This document shows, one piece after another, positions 8,383 to 17,764 of a DNA stretch of 64,000 nt. The translations under genes and the position numbers were made by a program. Numbering within the stretch: position 1 is the first letter of the stretch; each line of letters opens with the position of its first letter. Source of the DNA: Pseudarthrobacter oxydans (GTDB taxonomy: Bacteria; Actinomycetota; Actinomycetes; Actinomycetales; Micrococcaceae); the NCBI RefSeq assembly GCF_013314975.1, contig NZ_JABTYH010000005.1:62001-126000 (forward strand), written 5' to 3'. The notes beneath the pieces were generated by a model, which saw only the letters and a list, made by a program, of their open reading frames with translations, had not been told where the DNA came from and ran no database searches.

Positions 8383-9006
8383 ATGGCAACAACAGCAATC
8401 AAGAAGCCCGCCGGCAAGTCCTGGCGCGTCGTGGACATCGTGGTGGCGGCCCTTATCGCCGTTGCCGGCGGCGTCATTTTCTGGGCCTGGTCCCAGGGGG
8501 CGGCCGCAGTCTCCGGACCCATGAACGCCGTCTACCCGCCCCTGACCGGCCTGATTGCCGGCGGCTGGATGATCCCGGCCGTCCTGGGCATGCTCATCAT
8601 CCGCAAGCCAGGCGCCGCGCTCTTCTGCGAGACGGTGGCCGCCACGGGTGAACTGCTCATGGGCTCCCAGTACGGTGCGTCGGTACTGTTCTCCGGATTC
8701 GTCCAAGGCCTGGGTGCCGAGATCATCTTCGCCATCTTCGTGTACCGGAAGTTCAACCTGCCCGTGGCACTGCTTGCCGGCGCCGCGGCCGGCCTTTTCT
8801 GCGGCCTGAACGACTCCTTCGCGCCGTGGGGCTGGAACATCGCCTACGCCGCCGGCGACAAGCTGGCGTACATCATCTTCACTGCCATCTCCGGCGCCAT
8901 CATCGCCGGCGCACTGTCCTGGATCGCCACCCGCGGCCTGGCCAGGACAGGGGTCCTGAGCTCCTTTGCATCACGCAAGGCGGCAACGGAGCCCGTCTTC
9001 TCCTGA
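8383..9006 (+). CDS. ykoE: ECF transporter substrate-binding S component YkoE
   Basis: Membrane S component of an energy-coupling-factor transporter for thiamine or its hydroxymethylpyrimidine precursor. The 207-residue protein has about six helices and the YkoE pattern FCETVAATGELLMGSQYG and later CGLNDSFAPWGWN. The TPP riboswitch upstream strongly supports the substrate class. The stop overlaps the ATG of ykoD by one base, so the three transporter genes form one translationally coupled unit. Confidence 0.93.
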   Translation: MATTAIKKPAGKSWRVVDIVVAALIAVAGGVIFWAWSQGAAAVSGPMNAVYPPLTGLIAGGWMIPAVLGMLIIRKPGAALFCETVAATGELLMGSQYGASVLFSGFVQGLGAEIIFAIFVYRKFNLPVALLAGAAAGLFCGLNDSFAPWGWNIAYAAGDKLAYIIFTAISGAIIAGALSWIATRGLARTGVLSSFASRKAATEPVFS

Positions 9007-10562
9007 TGGGCGCCCCTTCGCGGCACGAGGCATCAGTTGCGGTGCGTCCGGCTGCCGTCACAGCCCGCGGCTGGGGATGGCGCCATGCGGGGCGCGCCAA
9101 GCCGGCTGTCCGTGGCCTCGACCTGGAGATCCGCCCGGGGGAGCGGGTGCTCCTTTTGGGGCCCTCCGGTGCGGGCAAGTCCACGCTCCTGCATGCCCTG
9201 GCCGGGGTGCTGGGGGACATGGACGACGACGGCGGCGACGCCGGCGAGTCCGACGAGACGGGCTCGCTGCTGGTTGACGGCGCCGTGCCCCGCGAGCAGC
9301 GCGGCCGGGCCGGGCTGATGCAGCAGGATCCGGAGACGCAGGTGGTCCTCTCCCGCGTCGGCGACGACGTCGCCTTTGGCGCCGAGAACCTCGCCGTGCC
9401 CCGCGACGCCATCTGGGCCCGCGTGCACGAGGCGCTGGACGACGTCGGCCTTTCCCGCCTGCCGCGTGACCACCCGACGTCGGCCCTGTCCGGCGGGCAA
9501 AAACAGCGCCTCGCGCTTGCGGGAATCCTCGCAATGCGGCCCGGCCTGATCCTGCTCGACGAGCCAACGGCGAACCTGGACCCTGCCGGTGTGCTGGAAG
9601 TCCGGGACGCCGTGGGCCGCTGCGTGGACAAGACCGGCGCCACGCTGGTTGTGGTGGAGCACCGGGTGTCCGTGTGGAAGGACCTGGTGGACCGGATCGT
9701 GGTGCTGCAGCCGGGCAGCGCCACTGAAGATGCCGTGCTGCTTGACGGTCCTCCGGACCAGGTGCTCGCGGACGCACGGACCATGCTGGCGGCGGCCGGT
9801 GTGTGGGTGCCCGGGTATGTTCCTGGCACGCGTGCACGGTCGGGCAATCCGGCAGCCGGCTCCGGCGGCCTTCTGCTGGCGGCCGAGAACCTTGCGGTTT
9901 CCCGGGAACGTCCGCGCCGCAGCGGCTTCCGGAAGGTACCCCCGGTACCCGTCCAACACGATATTTCCGCCCAGGTCCGGGCAGGGCAGGCGCTGGCCAT
10001 CACGGGCCCCAACGGGGCGGGCAAGTCAACGTTTGCGCTGACCCTCGCGGGACTCCTGGAACCGGTGGCAGGAAAGGTGTCGGCCACCCTGGACCTCAGC
10101 CGTGGCGCCGGGATAGACCCTTATAAGTGGAAGGCCGAGCAGCTCATCGAGCGGATTGGCACCGTGTTCCAGGAGCCGGAGCACCAGTTCGTCACCGGGA
10201 AGGTGCTGGACGAACTCCTGTTCGGTCCGCGGCACCTGGGCCACGGCGAGGAGCGCGTGGACGAACTGCTGGAGCGGTTGCGGCTGACCCACCTCGTGGA
10301 CGCGAACCCCTATACGCTGTCCGGCGGCGAGAAGCGGCGGCTTTCCGTGGCCACGGTCCTGGCGGCCCATCCCCGGGTGCTCGTCCTGGACGAGCCGACG
10401 TTCGGCCAGGACGCCAACACCTGGGCGGAGCTGGCCTCGTTCCTGTCCGAGCTGCTGGACTCCGGCACCGCGGTGGTGTCCGTGACCCACGACGCCGAGT
10501 TCACCGCCGCGCTGGGTGGCACTGAGCTGCGGATGGCTGCCGCGGAACCGGTGGCGCCATGA
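9006..10562 (+). CDS. ykoD: ECF transporter double ATPase YkoD
   Basis: Energising ATPase of the YkoEDC transporter, with two ABC domains in one 518-residue chain. Domain 1 has Walker A GPSGAGKST, signature LSGGQKQR and Walker B LILLDEPT; domain 2 has GPNGAGKST, LSGGEKRR and VLVLDEPT. All catalytic motifs appear intact. The frame is open upstream, but the ATG at 9006 overlaps the ykoE stop and gives the expected N-terminus. Its TGA overlaps the ykoC ATG. Confidence 0.94.
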   Translation: MGAPSRHEASVAVRPAAVTARGWGWRHAGRAKPAVRGLDLEIRPGERVLLLGPSGAGKSTLLHALAGVLGDMDDDGGDAGESDETGSLLVDGAVPREQRGRAGLMQQDPETQVVLSRVGDDVAFGAENLAVPRDAIWARVHEALDDVGLSRLPRDHPTSALSGGQKQRLALAGILAMRPGLILLDEPTANLDPAGVLEVRDAVGRCVDKTGATLVVVEHRVSVWKDLVDRIVVLQPGSATEDAVLLDGPPDQVLADARTMLAAAGVWVPGYVPGTRARSGNPAAGSGGLLLAAENLAVSRERPRRSGFRKVPPVPVQHDISAQVRAGQALAITGPNGAGKSTFALTLAGLLEPVAGKVSATLDLSRGAGIDPYKWKAEQLIERIGTVFQEPEHQFVTGKVLDELLFGPRHLGHGEERVDELLERLRLTHLVDANPYTLSGGEKRRLSVATVLAAHPRVLVLDEPTFGQDANTWAELASFLSELLDSGTAVVSVTHDAEFTAALGGTELRMAAAEPVAP

Positions 10563-11359
10563 GGCAGGAATTGAACCTTCGGGGCAACCAGGCCCTGCTG
10601 GCCCGCGCCAACCCCCTGAGCAAGTTCGCCGCCGTCTTCCTCATCACGGCAGTGCTGGCGCTTTCGATCGACTGGGTTTCCGCATCAGTGGCGCTGGCCT
10701 TCGAATTCCTCCTGTTCCCGCTCGCAGGCCTCACGCTGACGCTGCTGTGGCAGCGCGGCTGGCCGCTGATCCTCGCCGCGGCGGTGGGGGGCTGGAGTAC
10801 CTCAATCCTGGCTCCGGACAGCGGAAGGACGCTGATCGACGTCGGCATCTGGACCATGAGCGAAGGCTCGCTGGAACTTGGGATCGGCTTCATGCTGCGC
10901 GGGCTGGCCATCGCCCTTCCGGCGGTGCTGCTGATGAGCTGCACCGACCCCACGGACCTGGCCGACGCCCTGGCGCAGAAGGCCCGCCTGCCGCACCGGT
11001 TCGTGCTGGGGACCCTTGCGGCCATGAGGCTGGTGGGCCTGATGGCGGAAGAGTGGCAGACAATCGGCATGGCGCGCCGGGCCCGGGGCGTCGGTTCGCG
11101 TGGCAATGCCGTCCAGCGGTTGAAGGCGACGCTGGGGCAGAGCTTCGGGCTCCTGGTGCAGGCAATCCGCCGGGCGTCACGGCTGGCAGTGACCATGGAA
11201 GCGCGCGGTTTCGGCGGCGGACGCCGGACGTGGGCACGCGAATCCACCTTCAGCGCGCTGGATGCCTGGGTGCTTGCCGGGGGCGTCGTGATGGCGGGAA
11301 CAGCGGTGGTTGCGGCAGTGTCCCTGGGGACCTGGAACATGGTGTGGCTGGGAAGCTGA
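10559..11359 (+). CDS. ykoC: ECF transporter transmembrane T component YkoC
   Basis: Integral membrane coupling subunit of the thiamine-precursor ECF transporter (266 residues, about five helices). The C-terminal coupling helices carry the CbiQ-type motif, here MARRARGVGSRG and later MEARGFGGG, where the paired A-R-G signatures contact the two ATPase domains. It closes the TPP-controlled ykoEDC operon and converges on the minus-strand gene ending at 11373. Confidence 0.92.
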   Translation: MRQELNLRGNQALLARANPLSKFAAVFLITAVLALSIDWVSASVALAFEFLLFPLAGLTLTLLWQRGWPLILAAAVGGWSTSILAPDSGRTLIDVGIWTMSEGSLELGIGFMLRGLAIALPAVLLMSCTDPTDLADALAQKARLPHRFVLGTLAAMRLVGLMAEEWQTIGMARRARGVGSRGNAVQRLKATLGQSFGLLVQAIRRASRLAVTMEARGFGGGRRTWARESTFSALDAWVLAGGVVMAGTAVVAAVSLGTWNMVWLGS

Positions 11360-11372
11360 CGCCTGGGCCGGC

Positions 11373-12266
11373 CTAGGGGCAGGAATAGTTGTAGTCGAAG
11401 CCCCTGGACACGAACTGGGCCAGCACCACCTTGCCACCGCCGGTCAGCGGCTCCTGTGAGCAGGCGCTCGCCGCGCCAGAGGCGTTGAGGGACCCCGCCA
11501 GCCAGCTGGGAAGCGAATAGAGGTTGCTCGAGCTGCTGACTGTTCCCACAATCCGGTCCCACTGCTGGCCGGTCGAGTAGATCCCCACCTCGGCTCCGAT
11601 GCTGTGGAAGAAGTCGGTCATGCCTTCGAGGACGGTCCGGTTGGCATCCTTGTCGGTGCGGGACCAGCTGTTCTCCGTTTCGACGTCCAGCCACCAGAAG
11701 TACGAGGAGGGGTTGCTGATCCCGCGGAAGTACGCGTCGTCGTAGGCCTTGGCGTAGCCGTACATATAGGCGCAGGCCTTGCCGTAGTCCCCGGCCCTGC
11801 AGGGGCCGTAGGGGTTATGGACTTCCTGGCCGGCCGGATACTCGTCGTTGTCCGGCCACCAGGAGCCGGCGGCGCCGGGATTGGCCGTGTTGACGTACAG
11901 CGCGACGGTGGGCTGGCCGGGGTGGCCGGCAGAATCTTCCGCCCACCTGAGCTGCTCGGACAGACAGGGGTTCGTGGTGTTGGCCAGGCCATTGTTGACG
12001 CCCACGATGGCAAACGCCTGTTCCGAGGGAAAATTTCCGTTGCATTGCGGCCAGGAGATGTCGTTACCCAGAAATGACTGCTGCCCCTCCCCGGGTGAGG
12101 GAACGGCGTAGGCGGGGACGCCGGTGACCAGGAGCAGCGCGGCAAGAAGCAGGCCAAACATTCCCGGCACGGCCAAGCTGTTTCCGGCGGGCTGTGCCCT
12201 GCAGGACTGCGCCCTGCCCCGCTGGGTGGTCCTTGGCGGAATTTCGCTGGCTGGTGTGCGGCGCAT
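11373..12266 (-). CDS. Secreted GH25-like (glycoside-hydrolase-like TIM barrel) protein
   Basis: A 297-residue exported protein. The ATG at 12266 follows GGAGG; residues about 35-60 form the hydrophobic core of a signal peptide ending near VPAYAVP. The mature part begins with FLGNDISWPQC and contains FAIVGVNNGLA, FWWLDVETENSW and VGIYSTGQQW. This order resembles the GH25/DUF1906 barrel, including an acidic DVE on a strand end. Six or so cysteines could form disulfides. Whether it still cleaves peptidoglycan cannot be judged from sequence. An upstream in-frame start would add an N-terminus without signal-peptide logic, so it was not used. Confidence 0.75.
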   Translation of the reverse strand: MRRTPASEIPPRTTQRGRAQSCRAQPAGNSLAVPGMFGLLLAALLLVTGVPAYAVPSPGEGQQSFLGNDISWPQCNGNFPSEQAFAIVGVNNGLANTTNPCLSEQLRWAEDSAGHPGQPTVALYVNTANPGAAGSWWPDNDEYPAGQEVHNPYGPCRAGDYGKACAYMYGYAKAYDDAYFRGISNPSSYFWWLDVETENSWSRTDKDANRTVLEGMTDFFHSIGAEVGIYSTGQQWDRIVGTVSSSSNLYSLPSWLAGSLNASGAASACSQEPLTGGGKVVLAQFVSRGFDYNYSCP

Positions 12267-12430
12267 ACTGCCTCCGTTGCCGCTGGACGAAGAGGTCCTG
12301 ATCCAGTGTCCCGCCGTTGGCACGGGAAGGTCAAGGTGCCGCAACTGTGCGACTCTATCGCATGGAACGGGTAACGAATCGTTATTACCGCTCACTGAGG
12401 CTCCAAAGGCAGGCCTGATAGCTCATTCAT

Positions 12431-12446
12431 GATATAAACTTGACTA
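12431..12446 (+). promoter_or_regulatory. Extended -10 promoter for leaderless HTH-MurA transcript
   Basis: TGATATAAA at 12430-12438 fits an extended -10 element (TGnTATAAT). The ATG at 12446 begins eight bases after the hexamer, where transcription would start, and no Shine-Dalgarno sequence precedes it. The pattern predicts a leaderless mRNA. No good -35 box is visible, as expected for extended -10 promoters. Confidence 0.55.
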
Positions 12447-13969
12447 TGACGCAGGAAACCACCGAACACGTTGCCGCCATGTTGAGGGACGCCCGCAGTG
12501 AGAAGGGCTGGACCCAGGGCCAGCTGGCTTCCGAACTGGGGACGAGCCAAAGCGCCGTTGCCCGGATGGAGCAGGGCAAGCAAAACCTGAGCCTCAAAAT
12601 GATCCAACGCCTCGAAGCAATCTTTGGCAGGAGCATCGTGAACGTGGGCAAGCCGCAGATGACGCACCTGCGGGTTGAAGGCGGACAGACCCTTTCCGGT
12701 TCCGTGGACGTCAACAGCAGCAAGAACGCCGGAGTGGCCCTGCTCTGCGCCAGCCTGATCAACCGGGGCACCACTGTCCTTCGCCGCCTGGCGCGCATCG
12801 AAGAGGTAAACCGGATTGTTGAGGTCCTGACCAGCATCGGCGTGGAGTGCACGTGGCTTAACGACACCGACCTGCAGCTCCGGCGTCCGGCCGTGCTGGA
12901 CCTGGACGCCATGGATGTTGACGCCGCGCGCCGCACGCGGAGCGTCATCATGCTCCTGGGCCCCCTGCTGGACGAATCAGCAAAATACCGGCTCCCCTAT
13001 GCGGGCGGCTGCGACCTCGGCACCCGGACGGTTGAACCTCACATGCAGGCGCTCCGCCAGTTCGGACTCTCGGTGGAGGCCACCGCGGGCTTCTACAGTG
13101 TCCAGGCCCCGCCCGCGGACACCCGGGACCGCTCGTTCGTGCTGACCGAACGCGGCGACACCGTCACCGAAAACGCCATCATGGCAGCCGCCCACCGGGA
13201 GGGTACAACCGTGATCCGGAACGCCAGCCCCAACTACATGGTGCAGGATCTCTGCTTCTACCTGCAGATGCTGGGCGTGGAGATCGAGGGCGTCGGCACC
13301 ACCACCCTGAAGATCACGGGGCGCCCGTCCATCGACGCCGACATCGAGTACTTCCCGTCGGAGGACCCCATCGAGGCGATGAGCCTGATCACCGCGGGCA
13401 TTGTCACCAATTCCGAGGTGACCATCCGGCGCGTGCCCATTGAGTTCATGGAAATTGAGCTGGCAACGCTGGGGCAGATGGGCCAGCAGCTGGAGATCTC
13501 GGGCGAGTACATGGCACGGAATGGCCGGACGCGCCTGGTGGATGTCACCACCAAGCCTTCGGAGCTGCATGCTCCGGAGGACAAGATCCATCCCATGCCG
13601 TTCCCGGGGCTCAACATAGACAACCTGCCCTTCTTCGCCGTCATTGCCGCGAATGCTCGGGGCCAGACCATGATCCATGACTGGGTCTACGAAAACCGGG
13701 CGATCTACCTGACGGAACTCAACCGGCTGGGCGCCCAGGTGCAGCTGCTGGATCCGCACCGGATCTATGTCAACGGGCCCACGAAATGGCGTGCCGCGGA
13801 GGTGGGCTGCCCGCCTGCACTGCGCCCTGCCGCCTGCCTGCTGCTGGCGATGCTTGCCGCACGTGGAGTGTCAGAGCTGCGGAACATCTACGTCATTGAG
13901 CGCGGCTACGAGGACCTGGCGGAGCGGTTGAACGCCATTGGCGCGAAGGTGGAGTACTTCCAGGACTGA
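12446..13969 (+). CDS. murA: XRE-type HTH domain fused to UDP-N-acetylglucosamine 1-carboxyvinyltransferase (MurA-like)
   Basis: A 507-residue two-domain protein. Residues 5-60 are an XRE helix-turn-helix ([24 protein letters not shown]). Residues about 70-507 form a full EPSP-synthase/MurA barrel. Catalytic features of MurA are kept: SSKNAG near residue 92 (Lys-Asn pair), the loop cysteine Cys189 in AGGCDLGTR, the acidic SEDPIEAM segment, VYENRAIY and the Arg of [10 protein letters not shown]. MurA adds enolpyruvate to UDP-GlcNAc in the first committed step of peptidoglycan synthesis, and Cys189 is the fosfomycin target position. Such HTH fusions occur in actinobacteria beside a normal MurA. 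Whether it is a second enzyme or a UDP-GlcNAc-sensing regulator is open. Confidence 0.9.
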   Translation: MTQETTEHVAAMLRDARSEKGWTQGQLASELGTSQSAVARMEQGKQNLSLKMIQRLEAIFGRSIVNVGKPQMTHLRVEGGQTLSGSVDVNSSKNAGVALLCASLINRGTTVLRRLARIEEVNRIVEVLTSIGVECTWLNDTDLQLRRPAVLDLDAMDVDAARRTRSVIMLLGPLLDESAKYRLPYAGGCDLGTRTVEPHMQALRQFGLSVEATAGFYSVQAPPADTRDRSFVLTERGDTVTENAIMAAAHREGTTVIRNASPNYMVQDLCFYLQMLGVEIEGVGTTTLKITGRPSIDADIEYFPSEDPIEAMSLITAGIVTNSEVTIRRVPIEFMEIELATLGQMGQQLEISGEYMARNGRTRLVDVTTKPSELHAPEDKIHPMPFPGLNIDNLPFFAVIAANARGQTMIHDWVYENRAIYLTELNRLGAQVQLLDPHRIYVNGPTKWRAAEVGCPPALRPAACLLLAMLAARGVSELRNIYVIERGYEDLAERLNAIGAKVEYFQD

Positions 13970-14036
13970 TCATTCACGGTTCGTCATGAATGGCGGAGCC
14001 CCTCCAAAATCTTCCTGCCTGCCGCAGAATGACAGT

Positions 14037-15263
14037 ATGCGTACATTCGGCGTCGAGGAAGAGCTCCTGATTGTTGACCCCACAACGGGGGAGCCGCTTG
14101 CGCTGGCCGATGCCCTGTTGTCCGGGCACAGGATGGCGGCCGATGATGCACCCGATGCCCGCTCGCTGGAAACCGAAGACAAGACCGTTTACGACGACGA
14201 TGAGATGGGCTTGAGTGCCGAGCTTAAGCTTGAGCAGATCGAGACCCAGACGCGGCCCTGCCTCGAGTACGGCGTCCTGCTGGACCAGATCCGTGCTGGC
14301 CGGACGCTTGCTGACCGGGCTGCCCAAAAGAACGGTGCCAGGGTGGCGGCGCTGGCCACCTCGCCCTTGGCCTCCACCAGCCATACGACGCCGGACCCCC
14401 GGTATGCCCGGATGCTGGAGCGCTTCGGCCTCACAGCGCAGGAGCAGCTCACGTGCGGCTTCCATGTGCACACCTATATTGAATCGCCGGAGGAAGGCGT
14501 GGCGGTCCTGGACCGGATCCGGGACAAGCTTGCCGTGCTCACCGCGTTGAGTGCGAACTCGCCGTTCTGGAACGGTGTGCCGACCGGTTTCGAGAGTTAC
14601 CGGACCCAGGCCTGGAACCGCTGGCCCACCTCAGGACCCGCGGGGATCTACGGGACCTACCCTGCGTACAGGCGGGTGGTCACGCGGTTGCTGGACAGCG
14701 GAGTGATGCTGGACGAGGGGATGCTCTACTTCGACGCCAGGCTTTCGCGCAACCACCCCACTGTGGAAGTGCGGGTGGCCGATGTCTGCCTCCGTGCCGA
14801 GGATGCCGCGCTCATCGCACTCCTGGTGCGTGCACTGGTGGAGTCGGCCAGCCGGGAGTGGCGGGACGGGGTGGACCCCGCGCCGGTGCCCACTGTGCTG
14901 TTGCGCATGGCTGCATGGCAGGCGAGCAGCAGCGGGCTTAGCGGGGAGCTGTTGGACTTCGGCACCTTCCGGCCGGCCCGGGCCGCGGATGTGGTGCGTT
15001 CGCTGGTGGATTACCTGGCGCCGGTCCTGGACGAACAAGGGGAGCTCGCCATCGTTCGGCAGGGGGTGGAGGACATCATCGCCCGCGGCACCGGAGCGGC
15101 TGAACAGCGCCGGGTCCGGGACAGGGCCATGGAAGGTTCACCGCCCGAGGACCTAGGCCTGGGCGCCGTGGTCAACCACGCAGTGAATATCACCATGCGT
15201 GGTGCCATGGACCTTTCAGAAGTGGAAGCAGCCCCGGACCTGCTGCGCGTACGGCAGTCATAG
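14037..15263 (+). CDS. ybdK: Carboxylate-amine ligase, YbdK/GCS2 family
   Basis: A 408-residue ATP-dependent ligase of the glutamate-cysteine ligase 2 family. The N-terminus [13 protein letters not shown] is diagnostic, and [25 protein letters not shown] and [15 protein letters not shown] follow in order. E. coli YbdK has weak gamma-glutamylcysteine synthetase activity, but the physiological substrate of these proteins in mycothiol-using actinobacteria is uncertain. An ATG 51 bases upstream is in frame; the start at 14037 matches family N-termini better. The 3' end leads into a short tandem repeat that copies the last codons of the gene. Confidence 0.87.
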   Translation: MRTFGVEEELLIVDPTTGEPLALADALLSGHRMAADDAPDARSLETEDKTVYDDDEMGLSAELKLEQIETQTRPCLEYGVLLDQIRAGRTLADRAAQKNGARVAALATSPLASTSHTTPDPRYARMLERFGLTAQEQLTCGFHVHTYIESPEEGVAVLDRIRDKLAVLTALSANSPFWNGVPTGFESYRTQAWNRWPTSGPAGIYGTYPAYRRVVTRLLDSGVMLDEGMLYFDARLSRNHPTVEVRVADVCLRAEDAALIALLVRALVESASREWRDGVDPAPVPTVLLRMAAWQASSSGLSGELLDFGTFRPARAADVVRSLVDYLAPVLDEQGELAIVRQGVEDIIARGTGAAEQRRVRDRAMEGSPPEDLGLGAVVNHAVNITMRGAMDLSEVEAAPDLLRVRQS

Positions 15264-15344
15264 GCACTCCTGGGCCGACGAGGGGCTGCCTCTTGAGCAG
15301 ACAGGGGCTGCCTCCTGGGCCGACGAGGGGCTGCGCGTACGGCA
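15242..15344. repeat. Short imperfect tandem repeat of about 22 nt at the end of the ybdK-like gene
   Basis: A 23-base block (ending CGACGAGGGGCTGC) is present at 15267-15289 and, identically, at 15312-15334. Between them is a diverged unit at about 15293-15314 sharing the core AGGGGCTGCCTC. In addition, GCTGCGCGTACGGCA at the end of the CDS (15242-15256) recurs at 15330-15344. The structure looks like local slippage or duplication. No gene of its own can be supported here. Confidence 0.75.
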
Positions 15345-15449
15345 CGGCATATGCCATGGGAGGCTGGCCCGCTTTATGCCCGGGGCGCTGGGCAGACCGC
15401 GGTATCCGGCAATCCTGCTCTGTCCTACAGGGGCGATGTTTGCTCTCTC

Positions 15450-17177
15450 CTAAAGGACAGCAAGGGAGGCTTCCAGCAGGAGGTGCCACTCAGGGAACGG
15501 GTCCTTGGGGAGTTCATCCTCGGTGGGTCCCGGGTCTTCTGGAACGTCCACGTCTGGGGGATCGACATTATCGGGCAGGTCCAGGTCCTGGGGCATCCCA
15601 AAGTGCTCAACAAAGCCCTGGACGGGCATGCCTCCGAGCGCCAAACTCGGTTGTCCTTCCGGTTTCGTTGCCGCACTCCACGATTCAGTAACCCAGTCCG
15701 GCCAGTGGGGTGGTTCCCAGTCCTGGTGTTCGCTTGTGTAGTGGCGTCCGGTGGGTGAGGTCCAGCCGGGTGGTTGATTTTTGGTGGCTGGTGTTGGTTT
15801 CCAGCCGCTGGTGTGCCGGAGTTTGTGGTGTTTCGGGCAGGGCTGTCCCAGGTTGCTGATCCCGGTGGTCCCGCCGTGGTGCCAGGCGAGGAGGTGGTCT
15901 GCCTCGTTATCCAGAGACGGGTTGCTGCAGCCGGGGAACGGACACTGGCCGTCGCGAAGCCGGAGCCAGTTCCGCATGGCTTTGGTGACCCGGTAGCTGC
16001 TCCTGCCGATCTCCAACGGCGCCCCCTTCCTCGGATCGACCAGGACCCGGTAGAACGAATCAGCACCGTTGGCGACCAGGTCCCGTGCCATCGAGGCCGG
16101 GATGGGTCCGTACCCGTCCAGCATGGCTGGCTCGTCGGTCAGGTCCATGAGGGTGACGACCGGCACGGTGACGAGGACCTGCGCCCGGATCGGCATGCCC
16201 GGCCCAGGACCAGTACCCGTACCGGCGTAGTTGCTGGCGACGGCGCCGTCGCCGTCACTAGAGCCGTTGCCGCTACCGGCGCCAGGGCCGGCGCCGCTGG
16301 TGAGGATGGCTTGGGCGAAGGTATCGGCGCGGAGTTGGGTGAGGGTGCGGGCCTCGTGGGGGCCTTGCATTCCCCGGGAGAGGGCGGTGAGCCGGTTCCA
16401 GCCTGCCATGGCCTGGTCGGCGGGTAGGCAGGCCGAGAGCCATGCCATGCCGTCCTGGTCAGGCCGGTATTCGACCCGCCGGTCCGCCGCGGCCTTGGTA
16501 TGGCGTTTCTCCAGCGATTCGGGATGGTGGCGTTCCCGCCACGTCCGGGCCTTGGCCTTGAACCGGTACGCCGGCATCTCACCGATCGTCGCCGCCCCGG
16601 CCGGCCGTGGCGTGTCCGGATCCAGGAAGTGGGCCTCCAGGGCGGCGGCCCCGGCCCGGTCAAGCCCCACGGTCTGGTCCACCATTTCCCGGGCATGGGC
16701 CCAGGAAATCGTCCCGGACCCCAACGCGGCGAGGGTCCGGGGCAGGGCGGTGGCCAGGGCGTGGGACTCGGCCAACAAGGCACCGGCGGCACGGTCACCA
16801 ATCACCAGCGCACACCCGACCTCGGCCACCAGGCTCCGGTCCTGGGCCGTGGCCTCCTGCGGCGATGACGGCGGACCGTTCACCACACTCGTGGCGACAG
16901 CGAGCACCTGAACCGCCCGCGCCTTCACCGCCGCCAGCTTCGCCTCCGACCGCGCCACCCCCGCAAGGACATCCAACGCATTATCAGCAACCCGCTGCAA
17001 CGGATCATCACCAACCCCGCCAGCGTCAGCACCAGGCTCAACGCCACCAAGACCAGAAACAGCCGTCCCAGAACCGGTCGTACCGGAAACAGCAGCGCCG
17101 CTGAGCACCGCCCTAAAAGCAGCCACCGAAGCGTCAACTGCCGCCTCCGCCTCCACCACCGCCGTCGTGCTTTCCAT
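15450..17177 (-). CDS. DUF222 / HNH endonuclease signature protein (13E12-type)
   Basis: A 575-residue protein with the DUF222 region (residues about 50-330) and a C-terminal HNH nuclease motif. The HNH part reads CPFPGC, then ADHLLAWHHGG, then CPKHHKLRH, so the zinc-type cysteines and both catalytic histidines are present. A Gly/Ser/Ala-rich low-complexity insert sits near residues 325-360. Such proteins are multicopy in actinobacterial genomes and their function is unknown; they are often called 13E12 repeat proteins. GGAGGA precedes the ATG at 17177. No terminal repeats or integrase flank it, so it is not called a mobile element here. Confidence 0.88.
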   Translation of the reverse strand: MESTTAVVEAEAAVDASVAAFRAVLSGAAVSGTTGSGTAVSGLGGVEPGADAGGVGDDPLQRVADNALDVLAGVARSEAKLAAVKARAVQVLAVATSVVNGPPSSPQEATAQDRSLVAEVGCALVIGDRAAGALLAESHALATALPRTLAALGSGTISWAHAREMVDQTVGLDRAGAAALEAHFLDPDTPRPAGAATIGEMPAYRFKAKARTWRERHHPESLEKRHTKAAADRRVEYRPDQDGMAWLSACLPADQAMAGWNRLTALSRGMQGPHEARTLTQLRADTFAQAILTSGAGPGAGSGNGSSDGDGAVASNYAGTGTGPGPGMPIRAQVLVTVPVVTLMDLTDEPAMLDGYGPIPASMARDLVANGADSFYRVLVDPRKGAPLEIGRSSYRVTKAMRNWLRLRDGQCPFPGCSNPSLDNEADHLLAWHHGGTTGISNLGQPCPKHHKLRHTSGWKPTPATKNQPPGWTSPTGRHYTSEHQDWEPPHWPDWVTESWSAATKPEGQPSLALGGMPVQGFVEHFGMPQDLDLPDNVDPPDVDVPEDPGPTEDELPKDPFPEWHLLLEASLAVL

Positions 17178-17299
17178 ACAGACATCCTCCAGCGGGGGTC
17201 TGACAAAAAGGGCAGTGTGGCAGGGGCTGTGGATGACTAGTGGCCGGCTGGATATCCACAACCTTGGCGGCACTACCGCAGGCGTGCCATACTCGGCGC

Positions 17300-17602
17300 G
17301 TGACGTCGTCGTACTCCTTCACAGCCGAACTGTGGCTGTACCCGGGCGAGGCCGGCTGGCATTTCCTTACCCTGCCACCGGACGTGGCGGACGATATCCG
17401 CGCACGAAACGCAGGGCACAGCAAAGCGTTCGGCTCAATCCAGGTGACAGCGGAAATTTCCGGCCACACCTGGCAGACCTCGCTCTTCCCGGACGCTCAC
17501 CAGGGGACGTACCTCCTGCCAGTCAAGAAGGCCATCAGGGCCAGGGCCCGGATCAGTGAAGGCGACGCCGTGAAAGTCAGCCTCTCCGTTATCGGCACCT
17601 GA
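17300..17602 (+). CDS. DUF1905 domain protein
   Basis: A 100-residue protein matching DUF1905, a small beta-barrel family. Typical segments are SFTAELWLYPGEAGWHFLTL and YLLPVKKAIRARARISEGDAV. The GTG at 17300 is chosen because homology begins directly after it; an in-frame ATG at 17240 would add 20 residues. It diverges from the DUF222 gene and converges on metZ. Function is unknown. Confidence 0.75.
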   Translation: MTSSYSFTAELWLYPGEAGWHFLTLPPDVADDIRARNAGHSKAFGSIQVTAEISGHTWQTSLFPDAHQGTYLLPVKKAIRARARISEGDAVKVSLSVIGT

Positions 17603-17764
17603 TGAATAGGGGCCGGATATCCCCAAAAGACGTACCGGAAACAGGCGCTGTAGGGCCGCGCCGGCGGCGATGCCCAGCAGGTCTGCTCAGGCAGGGGATG
17701 GTGGACAGCAGCCGCCAGCCGGGAGCAGCGACCGTTCCAGGCATGCCCACCACCGTCCGGAGTG

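Noticed and set aside
15199..15453. Plus-strand frame through the tandem repeat giving SWADEGL repeats
   Set aside because: Starts inside ybdK without ribosome binding site and mixes coding shadow with repeat; considered accidental.
15450..17177. DUF222/HNH gene as part of a mobile element or group II intron
   Set aside because: No reverse transcriptase, integrase, terminal repeats or target duplication nearby; such genes are ordinary multicopy chromosomal genes in this group.
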